Shown: in pieces, positions 46,139 to 55,124 of the stretch
Position numbering within the stretch: the stretch's first letter is position 1
Layout: the number at the start of each line of letters is the position of its first letter
NCBI GenBank assembly: GCA_003349885.1
Contig: QFXC01000008.1
Coordinates: 310,001-374,000 of the forward strand
Origin: an endosymbiont of Galathealinum brachiosum
GTDB lineage: Bacteria; Pseudomonadota; Gammaproteobacteria; SZUA-229
Direction of reading: 5' to 3'
DNA length: 64,000 bases
Notes under the pieces: model-generated
What the model was told of the DNA's origin: nothing
Database searches by the model: none
What the model saw: only the letters and a program-made list of their open reading frames with translations
Made by a program: the position numbers and the translations under genes

Positions 46139-47755
46139 CTAAAACCTGTATAAAAAGCTGACATGAGCTTTAATATCTCCTTTCTCAATTTCAGACGTTG
46201 TACCTAAGAGGGCATCTTCCAGTGCATAACCCGCATCCAGTTTTAATGACATCATTCTTTCATTGTTCCAGCGTAAACCAAAACCCACACTCGAAATATC
46301 AGTTGAATCTTCGCCACCAGCTTGAACATCATTTAGTTCTACTTTTGCATAATCTGTAAACGCCAGTAACTTAATATGATAATCAGTTAGTGGTTGAGAT
46401 ATAAATTCCAGACTAATTTCATTTCCCGTATCACCAAGAACGCTTCGCTCTTCATAAGCACGTACCGAATTTGACCCGCCTACTCCAAACTGTTCTCCAG
46501 ATATAAGAACATCAGATGTTTGCTGCCCTTTAAACTTTGTAATAAATAAACTGCTATTAGAAAAACGACGTGAATAATTCATTGCATAATGAAGTGCTGA
46601 CCAGTCTGAGGTAGCTCCCGTACGAACTGCAGCATAATCAGAATCTTCATTGTTACTACCGACAGAAACATTCGATTCATAATCAATGTGAAATCCAAAG
46701 CCATCGACTGGATACGTGAAAGCCGCATCATAAGCCAGCTTAACGGGTGACGAAGTAACATCAGTTCCGATAGGTGAACCAGCCTGAGTAATTTCATTAT
46801 CATATAGTTTATGATTTAAACTAAAATCAATACTGTGACGATAATTTTCACTCCTGGGTAATGGGCGTGAATAAGATAACGCTATAACATTACCGCTACC
46901 CTTTACCTCTATATTATTTGCAACTGATCCAGATTCAACTGATGACGCCGATAAGAAAAGGCCCAGAGATGCACCATGGCCATACACTGGTAACTGGTAA
47001 TTAAGACCAAACTGGTTAATATCACTTGGTTCTTCTGGTGAAGTTGTGTAAGTCACAGTCATGCTGTGATCCTTATCAAATAGATTATTATTCTGATAAC
47101 CTAGTGACAGTCGCGACAATGCAGTTTCCTGTGTTCCCGCGTTACTTAGCAAAACAAAATAACTCTGAGGATTCACATCTCTTACATTTAATACAGCTGT
47201 CAGGGTTTCAGGTTTTTCACCAGCTTTAAACGAGAGTGTAGTTTCTTTAGCCGGGTTAGAATTAGCAAGCACCAGACTGGAAGAGAGAGCATTTAACTCT
47301 GGTACACTACCAGGTAAAAGCGATGGTAAGCTAGTTCGAATATTTTCATCTGAAAAAAACTTATTTCCTTCTACAATAGCTTCAGTCACTTTAAATGCAC
47401 TGAATTTAAGTTTGATTATTCCATTTTCTAAAGTCTGCGCAGGTAAAGTAACTCTATAAAAAGTATAGCCCTGTTGTATTAGTTTATCTTCCAGTGTTTT
47501 CCTGGCTTCATATAATCCTTCCAGGCCACTATGCTTACCTATAAAAGGCTCTAATACCTTAATAGCCTCATCACCTAGAGGGTTATCACCTTCAATAGAA
47601 AAACCACTAACAGAAAATGTCAGCACATCCTCAGCGAGCGCTGAAGTTAGAAAGGCATAAAACAATGTAACAGCAAAAAACGCTGATATTAGAAAATTAT
47701 TATATAAAAAATCAGGGCGTACAAATCTTTTACAGCTTATATTATGCAGTACCAC
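46139..47755 (-). CDS. TpsB outer-membrane transporter (ShlB/FhaC/HecB family)
   Basis: TpsB proteins are Omp85-superfamily barrels that secrete their TpsA partner. The 538-residue protein has a signal peptide (ISAFFAVTLFYAFLTSALA), two POTRA domains (about residues 45-120 with FSVSGFSIEGDNPLG, and 121-195 with VTEAIVEGNKFFS) and a C-terminal 16-strand-type barrel ending in the outer-membrane Phe (VSFLYRF). VRAYEERSVLGD corresponds to the conserved VRGY/F loop motif. It is the first gene of the four-gene operon that ends with its probable substrate. Confidence 0.93.
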   Translation of the reverse strand: MVLHNISCKRFVRPDFLYNNFLISAFFAVTLFYAFLTSALAEDVLTFSVSGFSIEGDNPLGDEAIKVLEPFIGKHSGLEGLYEARKTLEDKLIQQGYTFYRVTLPAQTLENGIIKLKFSAFKVTEAIVEGNKFFSDENIRTSLPSLLPGSVPELNALSSSLVLANSNPAKETTLSFKAGEKPETLTAVLNVRDVNPQSYFVLLSNAGTQETALSRLSLGYQNNNLFDKDHSMTVTYTTSPEEPSDINQFGLNYQLPVYGHGASLGLFLSASSVESGSVANNIEVKGSGNVIALSYSRPLPRSENYRHSIDFSLNHKLYDNEITQAGSPIGTDVTSSPVKLAYDAAFTYPVDGFGFHIDYESNVSVGSNNEDSDYAAVRTGATSDWSALHYAMNYSRRFSNSSLFITKFKGQQTSDVLISGEQFGVGGSNSVRAYEERSVLGDTGNEISLEFISQPLTDYHIKLLAFTDYAKVELNDVQAGGEDSTDISSVGFGLRWNNERMMSLKLDAGYALEDALLGTTSEIEKGDIKAHVSFLYRF

Positions 47756-48010
47756 ATAAAATCCTTTTATTACTTTTTTATCATTTATCCTACATTAGTA
47801 ACCCTATTCCTTATATAGGTCAATAATTTTATAAAAAACTTGATAAATGGTGAAAATCTGAGACTTACATTTTCTAGTTAATTAAAATATTAGTTATATA
47901 AAATCAACAAGATAGAAAGCTATTTAAAATTTAATTTTAACTAGTTATTATTCTTAGGCTGTTTAAAAAAATAAATGTAATAACTGATAAATAATACTAT
48001 TCCAGCCAGT
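47756..48010. other. 255-bp AT-rich region upstream of tpsB
   Basis: No gene is seen between mtiP (ending at 48011) and tpsB. Reading the minus strand, TTGACC (47818-47823) with TACTAA 17 nt downstream is a weak promoter candidate. Long A/T runs fill the rest, and no clear terminator for mtiP is visible. Confidence 0.4.
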
Positions 48011-48754
48011 TTACTTTAGGATATTTTTTAATATTGAATGAATCTTAAGCATTCCTTTATCTACAATCTCCAACATTTCTTTATGGTCAATTTTTTTTGT
48101 ACCCGCGCATCCTGCAGCCCAGTTAACTGATAATGCACAACAGGCATATTCCAGCTCTATCTCCCTCGCAAGAGAAGCCTCTGGCATACCTGTCATACCA
48201 ACTATATCTGAACCATCAATCCTGAGTTTATTTATCTCTGCAGCTGTTTCAAGCCTTGGCCCCTGAGTTGCTGCATATGTACCGCCATCTATCGCATTAT
48301 CAGATGCCAATAACAAACGACTACGAAGATCTTCTGTATAGGGCTCAGTAAAATCAATATGGGTTACCTGATCAAGCTCATCTTCAAAATAAGTATGTTT
48401 ACGACTATAGGTATAATCAATAATCTGATCTGGAATCACGATAGTTTCAGGAGACATTTTTTCTGTAATCCCACCTACAGCAGCGACACCAATAACTTGT
48501 TTAACCCCACATTCTTTTAGTGCCCATAAATTTGCTCTGTAATTAACTTTATGTGGCGGTATATTATGCTGTAAACCATGGCGGGCTAAAAATATAAGCG
48601 TTTTATTTTTATATCGGCTTAGTATTAACTCAGATGATGGATCACCCCATCTGGTAACAAGTTTTCTACGTTCAAGCTCTTCAAAATCATCCAACTGATA
48701 CAAACCTGTACCACCTATAATTGCTATGTCTGCTTCAAAGTTATTTTTCATCAT
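48011..48754 (-). CDS. mtiP: S-methyl-5'-thioinosine phosphorylase
   Basis: The 247-residue protein belongs to the MTAP/PNP trimeric family: IIGGTGLYQL, ARHGLQHNIPPHKVNYRAN and MTGMPEASLAREIEL are typical. The segment after the catalytic region reads VNWAAGCAG rather than the SDYDCW-type sequence of MTA phosphorylases. That is the pattern in the Pseudomonas 5'-methylthioinosine phosphorylase. It would release hypoxanthine for the hpt product, whose gene overlaps it by 14 nt. It is part of methylthioadenosine/purine salvage in the cytoplasm. Confidence 0.88.
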   Translation of the reverse strand: MMKNNFEADIAIIGGTGLYQLDDFEELERRKLVTRWGDPSSELILSRYKNKTLIFLARHGLQHNIPPHKVNYRANLWALKECGVKQVIGVAAVGGITEKMSPETIVIPDQIIDYTYSRKHTYFEDELDQVTHIDFTEPYTEDLRSRLLLASDNAIDGGTYAATQGPRLETAAEINKLRIDGSDIVGMTGMPEASLAREIELEYACCALSVNWAAGCAGTKKIDHKEMLEIVDKGMLKIHSILKNILK

Positions 48755-49304
48755 TACTCACTGCATAGATGGCATTTAAATTTCGATGATAACCTTTATA
48801 ATCCATACCAAAGCCAAAGACATATCGATCCTCTACTCTCATCCCGATAAAATCACTTTTAATCAAAGATTTTGGACGCGGATGATTTTTTTCAACAAGA
48901 ACAGCAGAATATACATGATCTGCATTTTCAGACTTACAAAACTCAACAACAGCCTGAAGAGTATGACCTTCATCAAAAATATCATCGATAACTAACAGGG
49001 TTCTATTTTTTAATTCAAGCTGAGGCTTTACTTTCCACTGTAAATCACTACCTGTTGTTTTATCCCGATAACGGGTTGCATGTAAATAATCTAATTCAAC
49101 AGGAAAATTTAATCGTGTTATTAACTGACCGCTTAAGATAAGACCGCCATTCATAATAGGTAACACGATAACCGGTTGGGGTGTATTTATAAGACTGGTA
49201 TTAATTTTCTGCGCGAGTTCATCAATCGATTGCTGTATTTGATCAGCAGTATATATTAATTCTGCACTTTCTAAAATCTGTTTAGCTTTGCCATAATTTT
49301 TCAT
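48741..49304 (-). CDS. hpt: Hypoxanthine-guanine phosphoribosyltransferase
   Basis: The enzyme joins PRPP to hypoxanthine or guanine. The PRPP motif is LLVIDDIFDEGHTL, and VLPIMNGGLILSGQL is the N-terminal block. I take the start at 49304 (MKNYGKAKQILESAELIY): it lies just after the stop of the upstream DsrE-family gene and gives the usual 187 residues. A longer frame would run backwards into that gene. It overlaps mtiP, which supplies hypoxanthine. Confidence 0.92.
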   Translation of the reverse strand: MKNYGKAKQILESAELIYTADQIQQSIDELAQKINTSLINTPQPVIVLPIMNGGLILSGQLITRLNFPVELDYLHATRYRDKTTGSDLQWKVKPQLELKNRTLLVIDDIFDEGHTLQAVVEFCKSENADHVYSAVLVEKNHPRPKSLIKSDFIGMRVEDRYVFGFGMDYKGYHRNLNAIYAVSNDEK

Positions 49305-49305
49305 A

Positions 49306-49674
49306 TCAATACGTAAATGTAACGACACTGTCATCCATTGATTCATTAATAATATAAGCACCACCTACCGTTTCATCAATTTCAGGAATAATATCATCAC
49401 CCCAGAATTTCAATGCCGGTGTACAGACTTTAAATACAACGCCTGCCGATTTTGCCTGTTTAATATGATCATAAACACTTTTGCTATCTTCTTCTTTTAA
49501 CACCAGCCTTTCTGCTTCACCAATCATTGCCAGTTGGCCTGCCTGTCCAGTAAACAAAACTTCAACATCATATTCCATTGCTGCAGCAACTGTCGCCTGC
49601 AGTAAAGGTGGCAAAATTTCTGCCGGTCGTGTTGTATCGACATTAGCAATAACGACAAGTAATTTATCGGCCAT
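49306..49674 (-). CDS. DsrE-family protein
   Basis: The 122-residue protein resembles the DsrE/DsrF/YchN fold: ADKLLVVIANVDTTRP at the N terminus, a central ATVAAAMEYDVEVLFTG and one cysteine in FKVCTPALKFWG at the position used for sulfur transfer in some members. It is a soluble cytoplasmic protein; some homologs act in sulfur relay, others have unknown roles. It overlaps mscS by 11 nt and ends 1 nt before hpt. A link to sulfur salvage from methylthioadenosine would be an inference. Confidence 0.8.
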   Translation of the reverse strand: MADKLLVVIANVDTTRPAEILPPLLQATVAAAMEYDVEVLFTGQAGQLAMIGEAERLVLKEEDSKSVYDHIKQAKSAGVVFKVCTPALKFWGDDIIPEIDETVGGAYIINESMDDSVVTFTY

Positions 49675-50776
49675 TTTCAGGCGCTCCTATTGGTTGCATG
49701 GTTTGTAAATGCAAGGTAGATGTTGGGAATGCAAACTCGGCACCATTTTTTTCTATAATCTCAACAATTTTTAATAATACGTCCTGTTTAATTTCATGAA
49801 ACTGAATCCAGTCAGTTGTTTTAGTAAAAGTATATATAAAGAAATCTAGCGATGAAGCTGCAAAACTATTGAAATTTACAATCAAAGTCTGCTCATTATC
49901 AATATCAGGATGATTTTTTAACATGGTTTTTACCTGTTCAATTATAACAGCCATCTTACTAACATCATCATAACGAATACCCATTGTCTCTTTTATTCGT
50001 CGATTGGTCATTCGTGACGGGTTTTCTACTGAAATATTATTAAAAATAGAGTTCGGCACATAAAGTGGGCGTTTATCAAATGTACGAATACGCGTTAAAC
50101 GCCAACCGATATTTTCAACGGTACCTTCTATTGATTTATCATCTGACCTAATCCAGTCACCAACCTTAAACGGGCGATCCAGATAGATCATTAAACCGCC
50201 AAAGAAATTTGCCAGTAAATCTTTCGCGGCAAAACCGATGGCTATACCACCGACACCACCAAAAGCTAGAATACCGGAAATACTATAACCGAGTGTTTGC
50301 AGCATAATCAGGCCACCGGTTATAAAAACTGATATTCGAACCAGTTTACCTATAGCCTGAACCGTATGTGTATCAAAATCATGCTCACCACTTTTCTGCT
50401 GATTCTGAATTAATATAGCTTCTGTGCCTTTTATAATTTGCAGTATAAAAAACACCAGAATAGACACAACACCAACGTCTCTAATGGGATCTATTGCACT
50501 AAAAATTAATGCATCATTCTGATTTTTGACAATTTCTGCTGCAAATAAAATACCTAACAACCAGATAAGATAACTTAGTGGGCGCCCTGCCGCACCGATC
50601 AACAAATCATCCCATGGATTTTTAGTTGAAGTTAATTTATTATGCAGCTGATTAAAAATACGTTTTTGAAAAAAGCTAATAATTAGTGTGACAAATACGA
50701 TAATGAAAACCTGACTTATCCAGATCGAGTCTTTATCTATATTTAACTGACTTAATAATTGTTGTATATATTCCAT
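49664..50776 (-). CDS. MscS-family mechanosensitive channel
   Basis: MscS channels release solutes on hypo-osmotic shock. The 370-residue protein has about four N-terminal membrane helices, then the pore helix and signature YSISGILAFGGVGGIAIGFAAKDLLANFFGG. The beta domain follows with FKVGDWIRSDD and GWRLTRIRTFD. It is longer at the N terminus than E. coli MscS (286 residues). It is the first gene of the mscS-dsrE-hpt-mtiP group, with overlaps throughout. Confidence 0.92.
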   Translation of the reverse strand: MEYIQQLLSQLNIDKDSIWISQVFIIVFVTLIISFFQKRIFNQLHNKLTSTKNPWDDLLIGAAGRPLSYLIWLLGILFAAEIVKNQNDALIFSAIDPIRDVGVVSILVFFILQIIKGTEAILIQNQQKSGEHDFDTHTVQAIGKLVRISVFITGGLIMLQTLGYSISGILAFGGVGGIAIGFAAKDLLANFFGGLMIYLDRPFKVGDWIRSDDKSIEGTVENIGWRLTRIRTFDKRPLYVPNSIFNNISVENPSRMTNRRIKETMGIRYDDVSKMAVIIEQVKTMLKNHPDIDNEQTLIVNFNSFAASSLDFFIYTFTKTTDWIQFHEIKQDVLLKIVEIIEKNGAEFAFPTSTLHLQTMQPIGAPENGR

Positions 50777-50823
50777 AACTACCGATTTAATATTTCACTT
50801 TCTAAATTTGTGTATTAAAGCAA

Positions 50824-51870
50824 CTAAACATCTAACTCAAGATTAGGTCCGTCGCCAAGTTGTTTTATTTTTTCAACCACTGTTTTCCATTGTGTTGAAG
50901 CCATTAATTCCTTTCTGCTTATATCTCCCCTGCCGTGCATTCTAATTAAACGCATTTGAGAAGCAGGATTAGAGTAATTTTCAAGCGACTCTAACACCTG
51001 TTGCGCTGCTTCGGAATGATTACAGACCAGAACCATATCGCAGCCAGCGTTTAATGCTCTGTCTGCACGTGCGGCGAAATCACCGACTACACCCGCGGCT
51101 TCCATGCTCAGGTCATCACTAAAAATAACACCTTGAAAATTTAATCTCTGACGTAGAATTTCCTGTAACCAGATATGTGAATAACCAGCCGGTTTATCAT
51201 CAATAGCCGGGTAAACAACATGAGCCGGCATAACGGCTGCCAGCCCATAATTAATCATTCTTTCAAAAGGAATGACGTCTTCCATCATAATATCATTCAA
51301 AGATCGCTTATCAACAGGATGCGCCGTGTGTGAATCTTCTTTAACTGAACCATGCCCGGGAAAATGTTTACCTGTCGCTTCCATACCGGCCTTATGCATA
51401 CCCTGCATATATTCATGTGCTAATTCAGCAATAATTTCAGGCCTGGAATGATACGCCCGATCACCAATAACACCACTTAAACCAATACCAATATCCAGTA
51501 CCGGTGCGAAACTCATATCTATACCCACTGCACGACATTCTGCAGCCATTAACCAGCCGCAGTCACGAGCCAGTTGTTTTGCCTGTTTTTTATCATCCGC
51601 ATACTGCTTACCATAAACAGCTGCTGGCGGGATATGCGTAAAGCCTTCACGAAAGCGTTGCACACGACCACCTTCATGATCTACGGCAACCAGTAAATGA
51701 GGCGTGCGTAATGCATGAATTTCCTGCACCAGGGCAGCAATCTGTTCAGGTGTTTCATAATTACGGGTAAACAGAATAACACCACCGGTTTGCGGGTGGA
51801 GCATCATCTCACGTTCTTCCGGGGTAATGAATGTTCCGACAAGGTCAAGCATGACCGGGCCAAGTGACAT
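50824..51870 (-). CDS. nagZ: Beta-N-acetylglucosaminidase NagZ
   Basis: NagZ removes N-acetylglucosamine from anhydro-muropeptides during peptidoglycan recycling in the cytoplasm. The 348-residue GH3 protein shows VAVDHEGGRVQRFREGF, KHFPGHGSVKEDSHTAHP (with the catalytic His/Asp loop) and GVIFSDDLSMEAA (nucleophile Asp). There is no signal peptide. It is 47 nt upstream of mscS and 62 nt downstream of the YqiA-like esterase gene, on the same strand. Confidence 0.96.
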   Translation of the reverse strand: MSLGPVMLDLVGTFITPEEREMMLHPQTGGVILFTRNYETPEQIAALVQEIHALRTPHLLVAVDHEGGRVQRFREGFTHIPPAAVYGKQYADDKKQAKQLARDCGWLMAAECRAVGIDMSFAPVLDIGIGLSGVIGDRAYHSRPEIIAELAHEYMQGMHKAGMEATGKHFPGHGSVKEDSHTAHPVDKRSLNDIMMEDVIPFERMINYGLAAVMPAHVVYPAIDDKPAGYSHIWLQEILRQRLNFQGVIFSDDLSMEAAGVVGDFAARADRALNAGCDMVLVCNHSEAAQQVLESLENYSNPASQMRLIRMHGRGDISRKELMASTQWKTVVEKIKQLGDGPNLELDV

Positions 51871-51932
51871 TTAGATTTCCTTAAACATTATTTTTATGGG
51901 TTAAATTATACAGCAATGATAGAAGACCGGCT

Positions 51933-52532
51933 TCAGGAATAGGCTTTTAAACAGTTAATACCACAAAAAGCCAGAACGGTTTCAAGGTGGCGATCAAATT
52001 CAATAAACTCATGCCCTCCGCCCTCTTCAACAATTGAGGGTACTGCAGCATATTTCTCCAGCGCCTGATTGTAATCCAGCACTTCATCGCCTGTTTGAAC
52101 CATCAGTAAGTAACGGTCAGGCTTGGTTATTTCCTTAACTCTATATTTTTTAAGCTGTTCAACGTGCTCCATCGTCAGCATATATTCTTCACCAGTATAG
52201 ATATTACGATTAAAACCCAGGTAATCCTCAAATAATTCGTAAGGTTTCACGGCAGGGTTAATCAGTACAACTCTGCTATCAAATTTTTCAGCCAGCCAGG
52301 TTGCATAATACCCACCCAGAGAACTGCCGATAAAACATAGTGGACGCATAGCATTATGTTGCTGATATTTTTGAACAATCTTAAGTAACTGATCAGTGGC
52401 AACAGCCGGATCAAATGACAACGCCGGAATTTCCAGTATATCGGGCATATTTATTTTATCCGCGCAGGATTTAAGCAGACTTGCTTTATAAGACTCTGGA
52501 GAACTATTAAATCCGTGAATATAGATCAGCAT
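51933..52532 (-). CDS. yqiA: YqiA/UPF0227-type alpha/beta hydrolase
   Basis: This 199-residue esterase-like protein begins MLIYIHGFNSSPESYKA, the family start. The nucleophile elbow GSSLGG holds S71, the acid is probably the Asp of TGDEVLDY, and the His is in GGGHEF. It matches the YqiA/YcfP group of small cytoplasmic esterases, whose physiological substrate is not known. It precedes nagZ on the same strand, as ycfP follows nagZ in E. coli. Confidence 0.85.
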   Translation of the reverse strand: MLIYIHGFNSSPESYKASLLKSCADKINMPDILEIPALSFDPAVATDQLLKIVQKYQQHNAMRPLCFIGSSLGGYYATWLAEKFDSRVVLINPAVKPYELFEDYLGFNRNIYTGEEYMLTMEHVEQLKKYRVKEITKPDRYLLMVQTGDEVLDYNQALEKYAAVPSIVEEGGGHEFIEFDRHLETVLAFCGINCLKAYS

Positions 52533-52557
52533 AACTACTTCTGTATTAATAAGTCAT

Positions 52558-52639
52558 TTACTACGGCCCTTTTCCCTATGAATTTAAAACCATAGGTTAA
52601 CTTCGAGTATATAAGATAATTTTTAATTGTCTGTAGTAA
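52558..52639. repeat. Nested inverted repeats between yqiA and ispF
   Basis: TTACTAC (52558-52564) pairs with GTAGTAA (52633-52639), and inside it CCTATG (52575-52580) pairs with CATAGG (52591-52596). It may be a terminator for ispF or part of the yqiA promoter region. Confidence 0.4.
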
Positions 52640-52679
52640 CGCACTGATTTTTTACTATTAAATGTGAATAAAGTGAAAA

Positions 52680-53159
52680 TTAAGCGTTTTTTTCGATTAA
52701 ACAAACTGAATGCACTGCAATACCTTCTTCTTTGCCAATAAAACCCAGTTTTTCCGTTGTCGTTGCTTTTACATTAACCTGAGATATATCAGCTTCAAGG
52801 TCCGTCGCCAAATTTGCTCTCATTGTTTCAATGAAGGGTGAAATTTTAGGTGCCTGAGCAATAATAGTTACATCAATATTAGATAAATTAAAGCCATCTT
52901 TAATTACAAGTTCATACACCTTCTTTAGTAAATCACGACTATTAACACCTTTATAGGCACTATCTGTATCTGGGAAATGATGCCCTATATCTCCCTGAGC
53001 TATCGCCCCAAGTAATGCATCACAAACAGCGTGAATAAGCACATCACCATCAGAGTGAGCTTTAAACTGTTTCTGGTAAGGTATTTTTACCCCCGCGAGA
53101 ATAACAAACTCTCCGGGCTCAAATGCATGCACATCATATCCGTGACCGATTCTTATCAT
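52680..53159 (-). CDS. ispF: 2-C-methyl-D-erythritol 2,4-cyclodiphosphate synthase
   Basis: IspF cyclises the MEP-pathway intermediate in isoprenoid synthesis. The 159-residue protein has the zinc ligands D9, H11 (GYDVHAF) and H43 ([17 protein letters not shown]). [17 protein letters not shown] is the C-terminal block. The usual ispD or truD neighbours are absent; an ABC exporter gene lies 11 nt upstream, so ispF is probably co-transcribed with it. Confidence 0.96.
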   Translation of the reverse strand: MIRIGHGYDVHAFEPGEFVILAGVKIPYQKQFKAHSDGDVLIHAVCDALLGAIAQGDIGHHFPDTDSAYKGVNSRDLLKKVYELVIKDGFNLSNIDVTIIAQAPKISPFIETMRANLATDLEADISQVNVKATTTEKLGFIGKEEGIAVHSVCLIEKNA

Positions 53160-53170
53160 AATGACCTCAT

Positions 53171-54967
53171 CTACTCGGTGTGAGCTCCATAAAGCTGCTT
53201 ATACACACCATCACGCTGTACCATTTCTTCATGAATACCCTCATCAATAACCTGGCCATCTTCAAAAACATAAACTCTGTCTGCCTGTTTAACTGCACTT
53301 AAACGATGTGCAATAATCAGTGTAGTACGATTTTTTAAAAATTCGTGCATTGCCGTATGCAATTTAGATTCGGTTTCTGTATCCAGAGCTGAAGTCGCTT
53401 CATCTAAAATCACAATCTTAGGCTGAGATAAAACCAGACGTGCAACTGCAATACGTTGACGCTGCCCACCGGATAACCTCACACCATTTCGACCCACAAT
53501 CGTATCTAGTTTATCAGGCAAATCCTCAATGGTTTTTCTTAACTGAGCCACATCAAGCGCATCCCATAAATCTTCATCTTTATATTCCCTACCCAGACTT
53601 ATGTTATTACGAACTGTTTCATTAAATAATGCAGGATGCTGTAATACAGTTGCTACATTTTCACGTACTACATCTAATCCTATTTCAGTAACATCAACAC
53701 CACCAAAATATAACTGGCCTTCAGAGGGTGTATACATTCCCAGCAGTATCTGTACAAGCGTCGACTTGCCTCCACCACTGGCGCCGACTATAGCCACCTT
53801 TTCACCTGCTTTAATATCTAAGGACAAACCATTTAATATCGGTTCACCCTGCGTATAACTAAAATGAAGATTTTCAACATGTAAACCAGTGCTTTCATTA
53901 TTTTCAAATGGATTACTTACATGTTTGTACTGAGGTTCAGTATTAAGATCTAATAAATTATTTAACCGTCCTATCGCTGCATTAGCTGAATAGTAGCTAT
54001 ATTGCATACTTAGAATTTCCTGAACGGGTGCCATCATAAACCACAGATATGCATATACAGCAAACATCTGACCAATAGAGAGATCAGAAAAAATAACCAT
54101 CAACATGCTAACTGCACGAAACACTTCAAAGCCCATCAGAAAAATAAAAAATGAAACTCTATTTGCCGCATCACTTTTCCAGCTAAAAGAAGATGAATGG
54201 GTTTTAATGCCACGGGCTTTATCAACTACCCGCTGAATGTAATGTCGCTCTCTATTAGCCGCCCTGATCTGATGGATACCATCTAGTGTTTCACTCAATG
54301 ACTGCTGAAACAGTTCAAAAGCTGAATTTTCACGGCGCTTTAAATGTTTTACCTTGCGGCCTAAGACAGTTGTAAAATAAATAACGACCGGATTCATAAT
54401 CAAAATAAACAATGCCAGCTGCCAGTGAATCCATAAAAGGATTACCGCGACACCGACAATTGACAATGCCGCCACTACAAACTTGCTCAACGCACTACCA
54501 ATAAAATTATCAATAGCCTCAACATCAGTTACCAGATGGGAGGCAACCGTGCCACTGCCCAGGGCTTCATACTCAGACATAGAAACAAACTGAAGTTTTG
54601 TTAATAATTTAAGTCTGATTTGATAGGTAATTTCTTTAGCAATCTGGGTAAACTTGAAAGTCTGCCACACCGCTAGCATCATTGCTGATAAACGTAGCGT
54701 AATAGTCAGAAACATAATCATGACGATATAAAAAGCCGGACCCCACCAGTTTTCAGGAAATAACGCATTCATACCCGCTATCAGGAAACCCGGCTTTTCT
54801 AATAAGACTTCATCAACAAGAAGTGGCATTAACATGGGTACAGGCGCACTTAAAACCGCTGCAAAGATGGCGATTAGATTTGCCTGCCACAAGCTGCGTT
54901 TATTTGATTTTGCTACTTTTAATATTTGAGACCAGCTAATACGGTCTGTTAGACTTTGTTCACTCAT
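53171..54967 (-). CDS. ABC transporter, fused permease and ATPase (exporter half)
   Basis: This 598-residue half-transporter has about six membrane helices in the first 330 residues. The ATPase domain follows with Walker [11 protein letters not shown], signature [16 protein letters not shown] and Walker [13 protein letters not shown]. It resembles MsbA/multidrug exporters, but a bona fide MsbA is already encoded at 24273. Substrate is unknown. It lies 11 nt before ispF and is preceded by a 157-nt spacer with a small palindrome. Confidence 0.9.
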   Translation of the reverse strand: MSEQSLTDRISWSQILKVAKSNKRSLWQANLIAIFAAVLSAPVPMLMPLLVDEVLLEKPGFLIAGMNALFPENWWGPAFYIVMIMFLTITLRLSAMMLAVWQTFKFTQIAKEITYQIRLKLLTKLQFVSMSEYEALGSGTVASHLVTDVEAIDNFIGSALSKFVVAALSIVGVAVILLWIHWQLALFILIMNPVVIYFTTVLGRKVKHLKRRENSAFELFQQSLSETLDGIHQIRAANRERHYIQRVVDKARGIKTHSSSFSWKSDAANRVSFFIFLMGFEVFRAVSMLMVIFSDLSIGQMFAVYAYLWFMMAPVQEILSMQYSYYSANAAIGRLNNLLDLNTEPQYKHVSNPFENNESTGLHVENLHFSYTQGEPILNGLSLDIKAGEKVAIVGASGGGKSTLVQILLGMYTPSEGQLYFGGVDVTEIGLDVVRENVATVLQHPALFNETVRNNISLGREYKDEDLWDALDVAQLRKTIEDLPDKLDTIVGRNGVRLSGGQRQRIAVARLVLSQPKIVILDEATSALDTETESKLHTAMHEFLKNRTTLIIAHRLSAVKQADRVYVFEDGQVIDEGIHEEMVQRDGVYKQLYGAHTE

Positions 54968-55010
54968 AAATGAATATTACAGCATCGTTCTATAGTAAGT
55001 ATGATTTTTA

Positions 55011-55027
55011 TCAATTCACAGAATTGA
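55011..55027. promoter_or_regulatory. 17-bp palindrome upstream of the ABC transporter gene
   Basis: TCAATTC-ACA-GAATTGA is a perfect 7-bp inverted repeat with a 3-nt centre, 44 nt before the transporter ATG. It could be an operator or a hairpin. Confidence 0.4.
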
Positions 55028-55124
55028 GCAGCGAAACAGCCAAATTAGCAAACGAAGACATGAATATATTTAAGTCAAACATAACTAACGACAGTGAAAC
55101 ACACATATTTGTTATAAAAAACAC

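Noticed and set aside
53171..54967. Second ABC exporter as MsbA
   Set aside because: The gene at 24273 sits in the conserved msbA-lpxK context; this one lies beside ispF and is best left as an exporter of unknown substrate.
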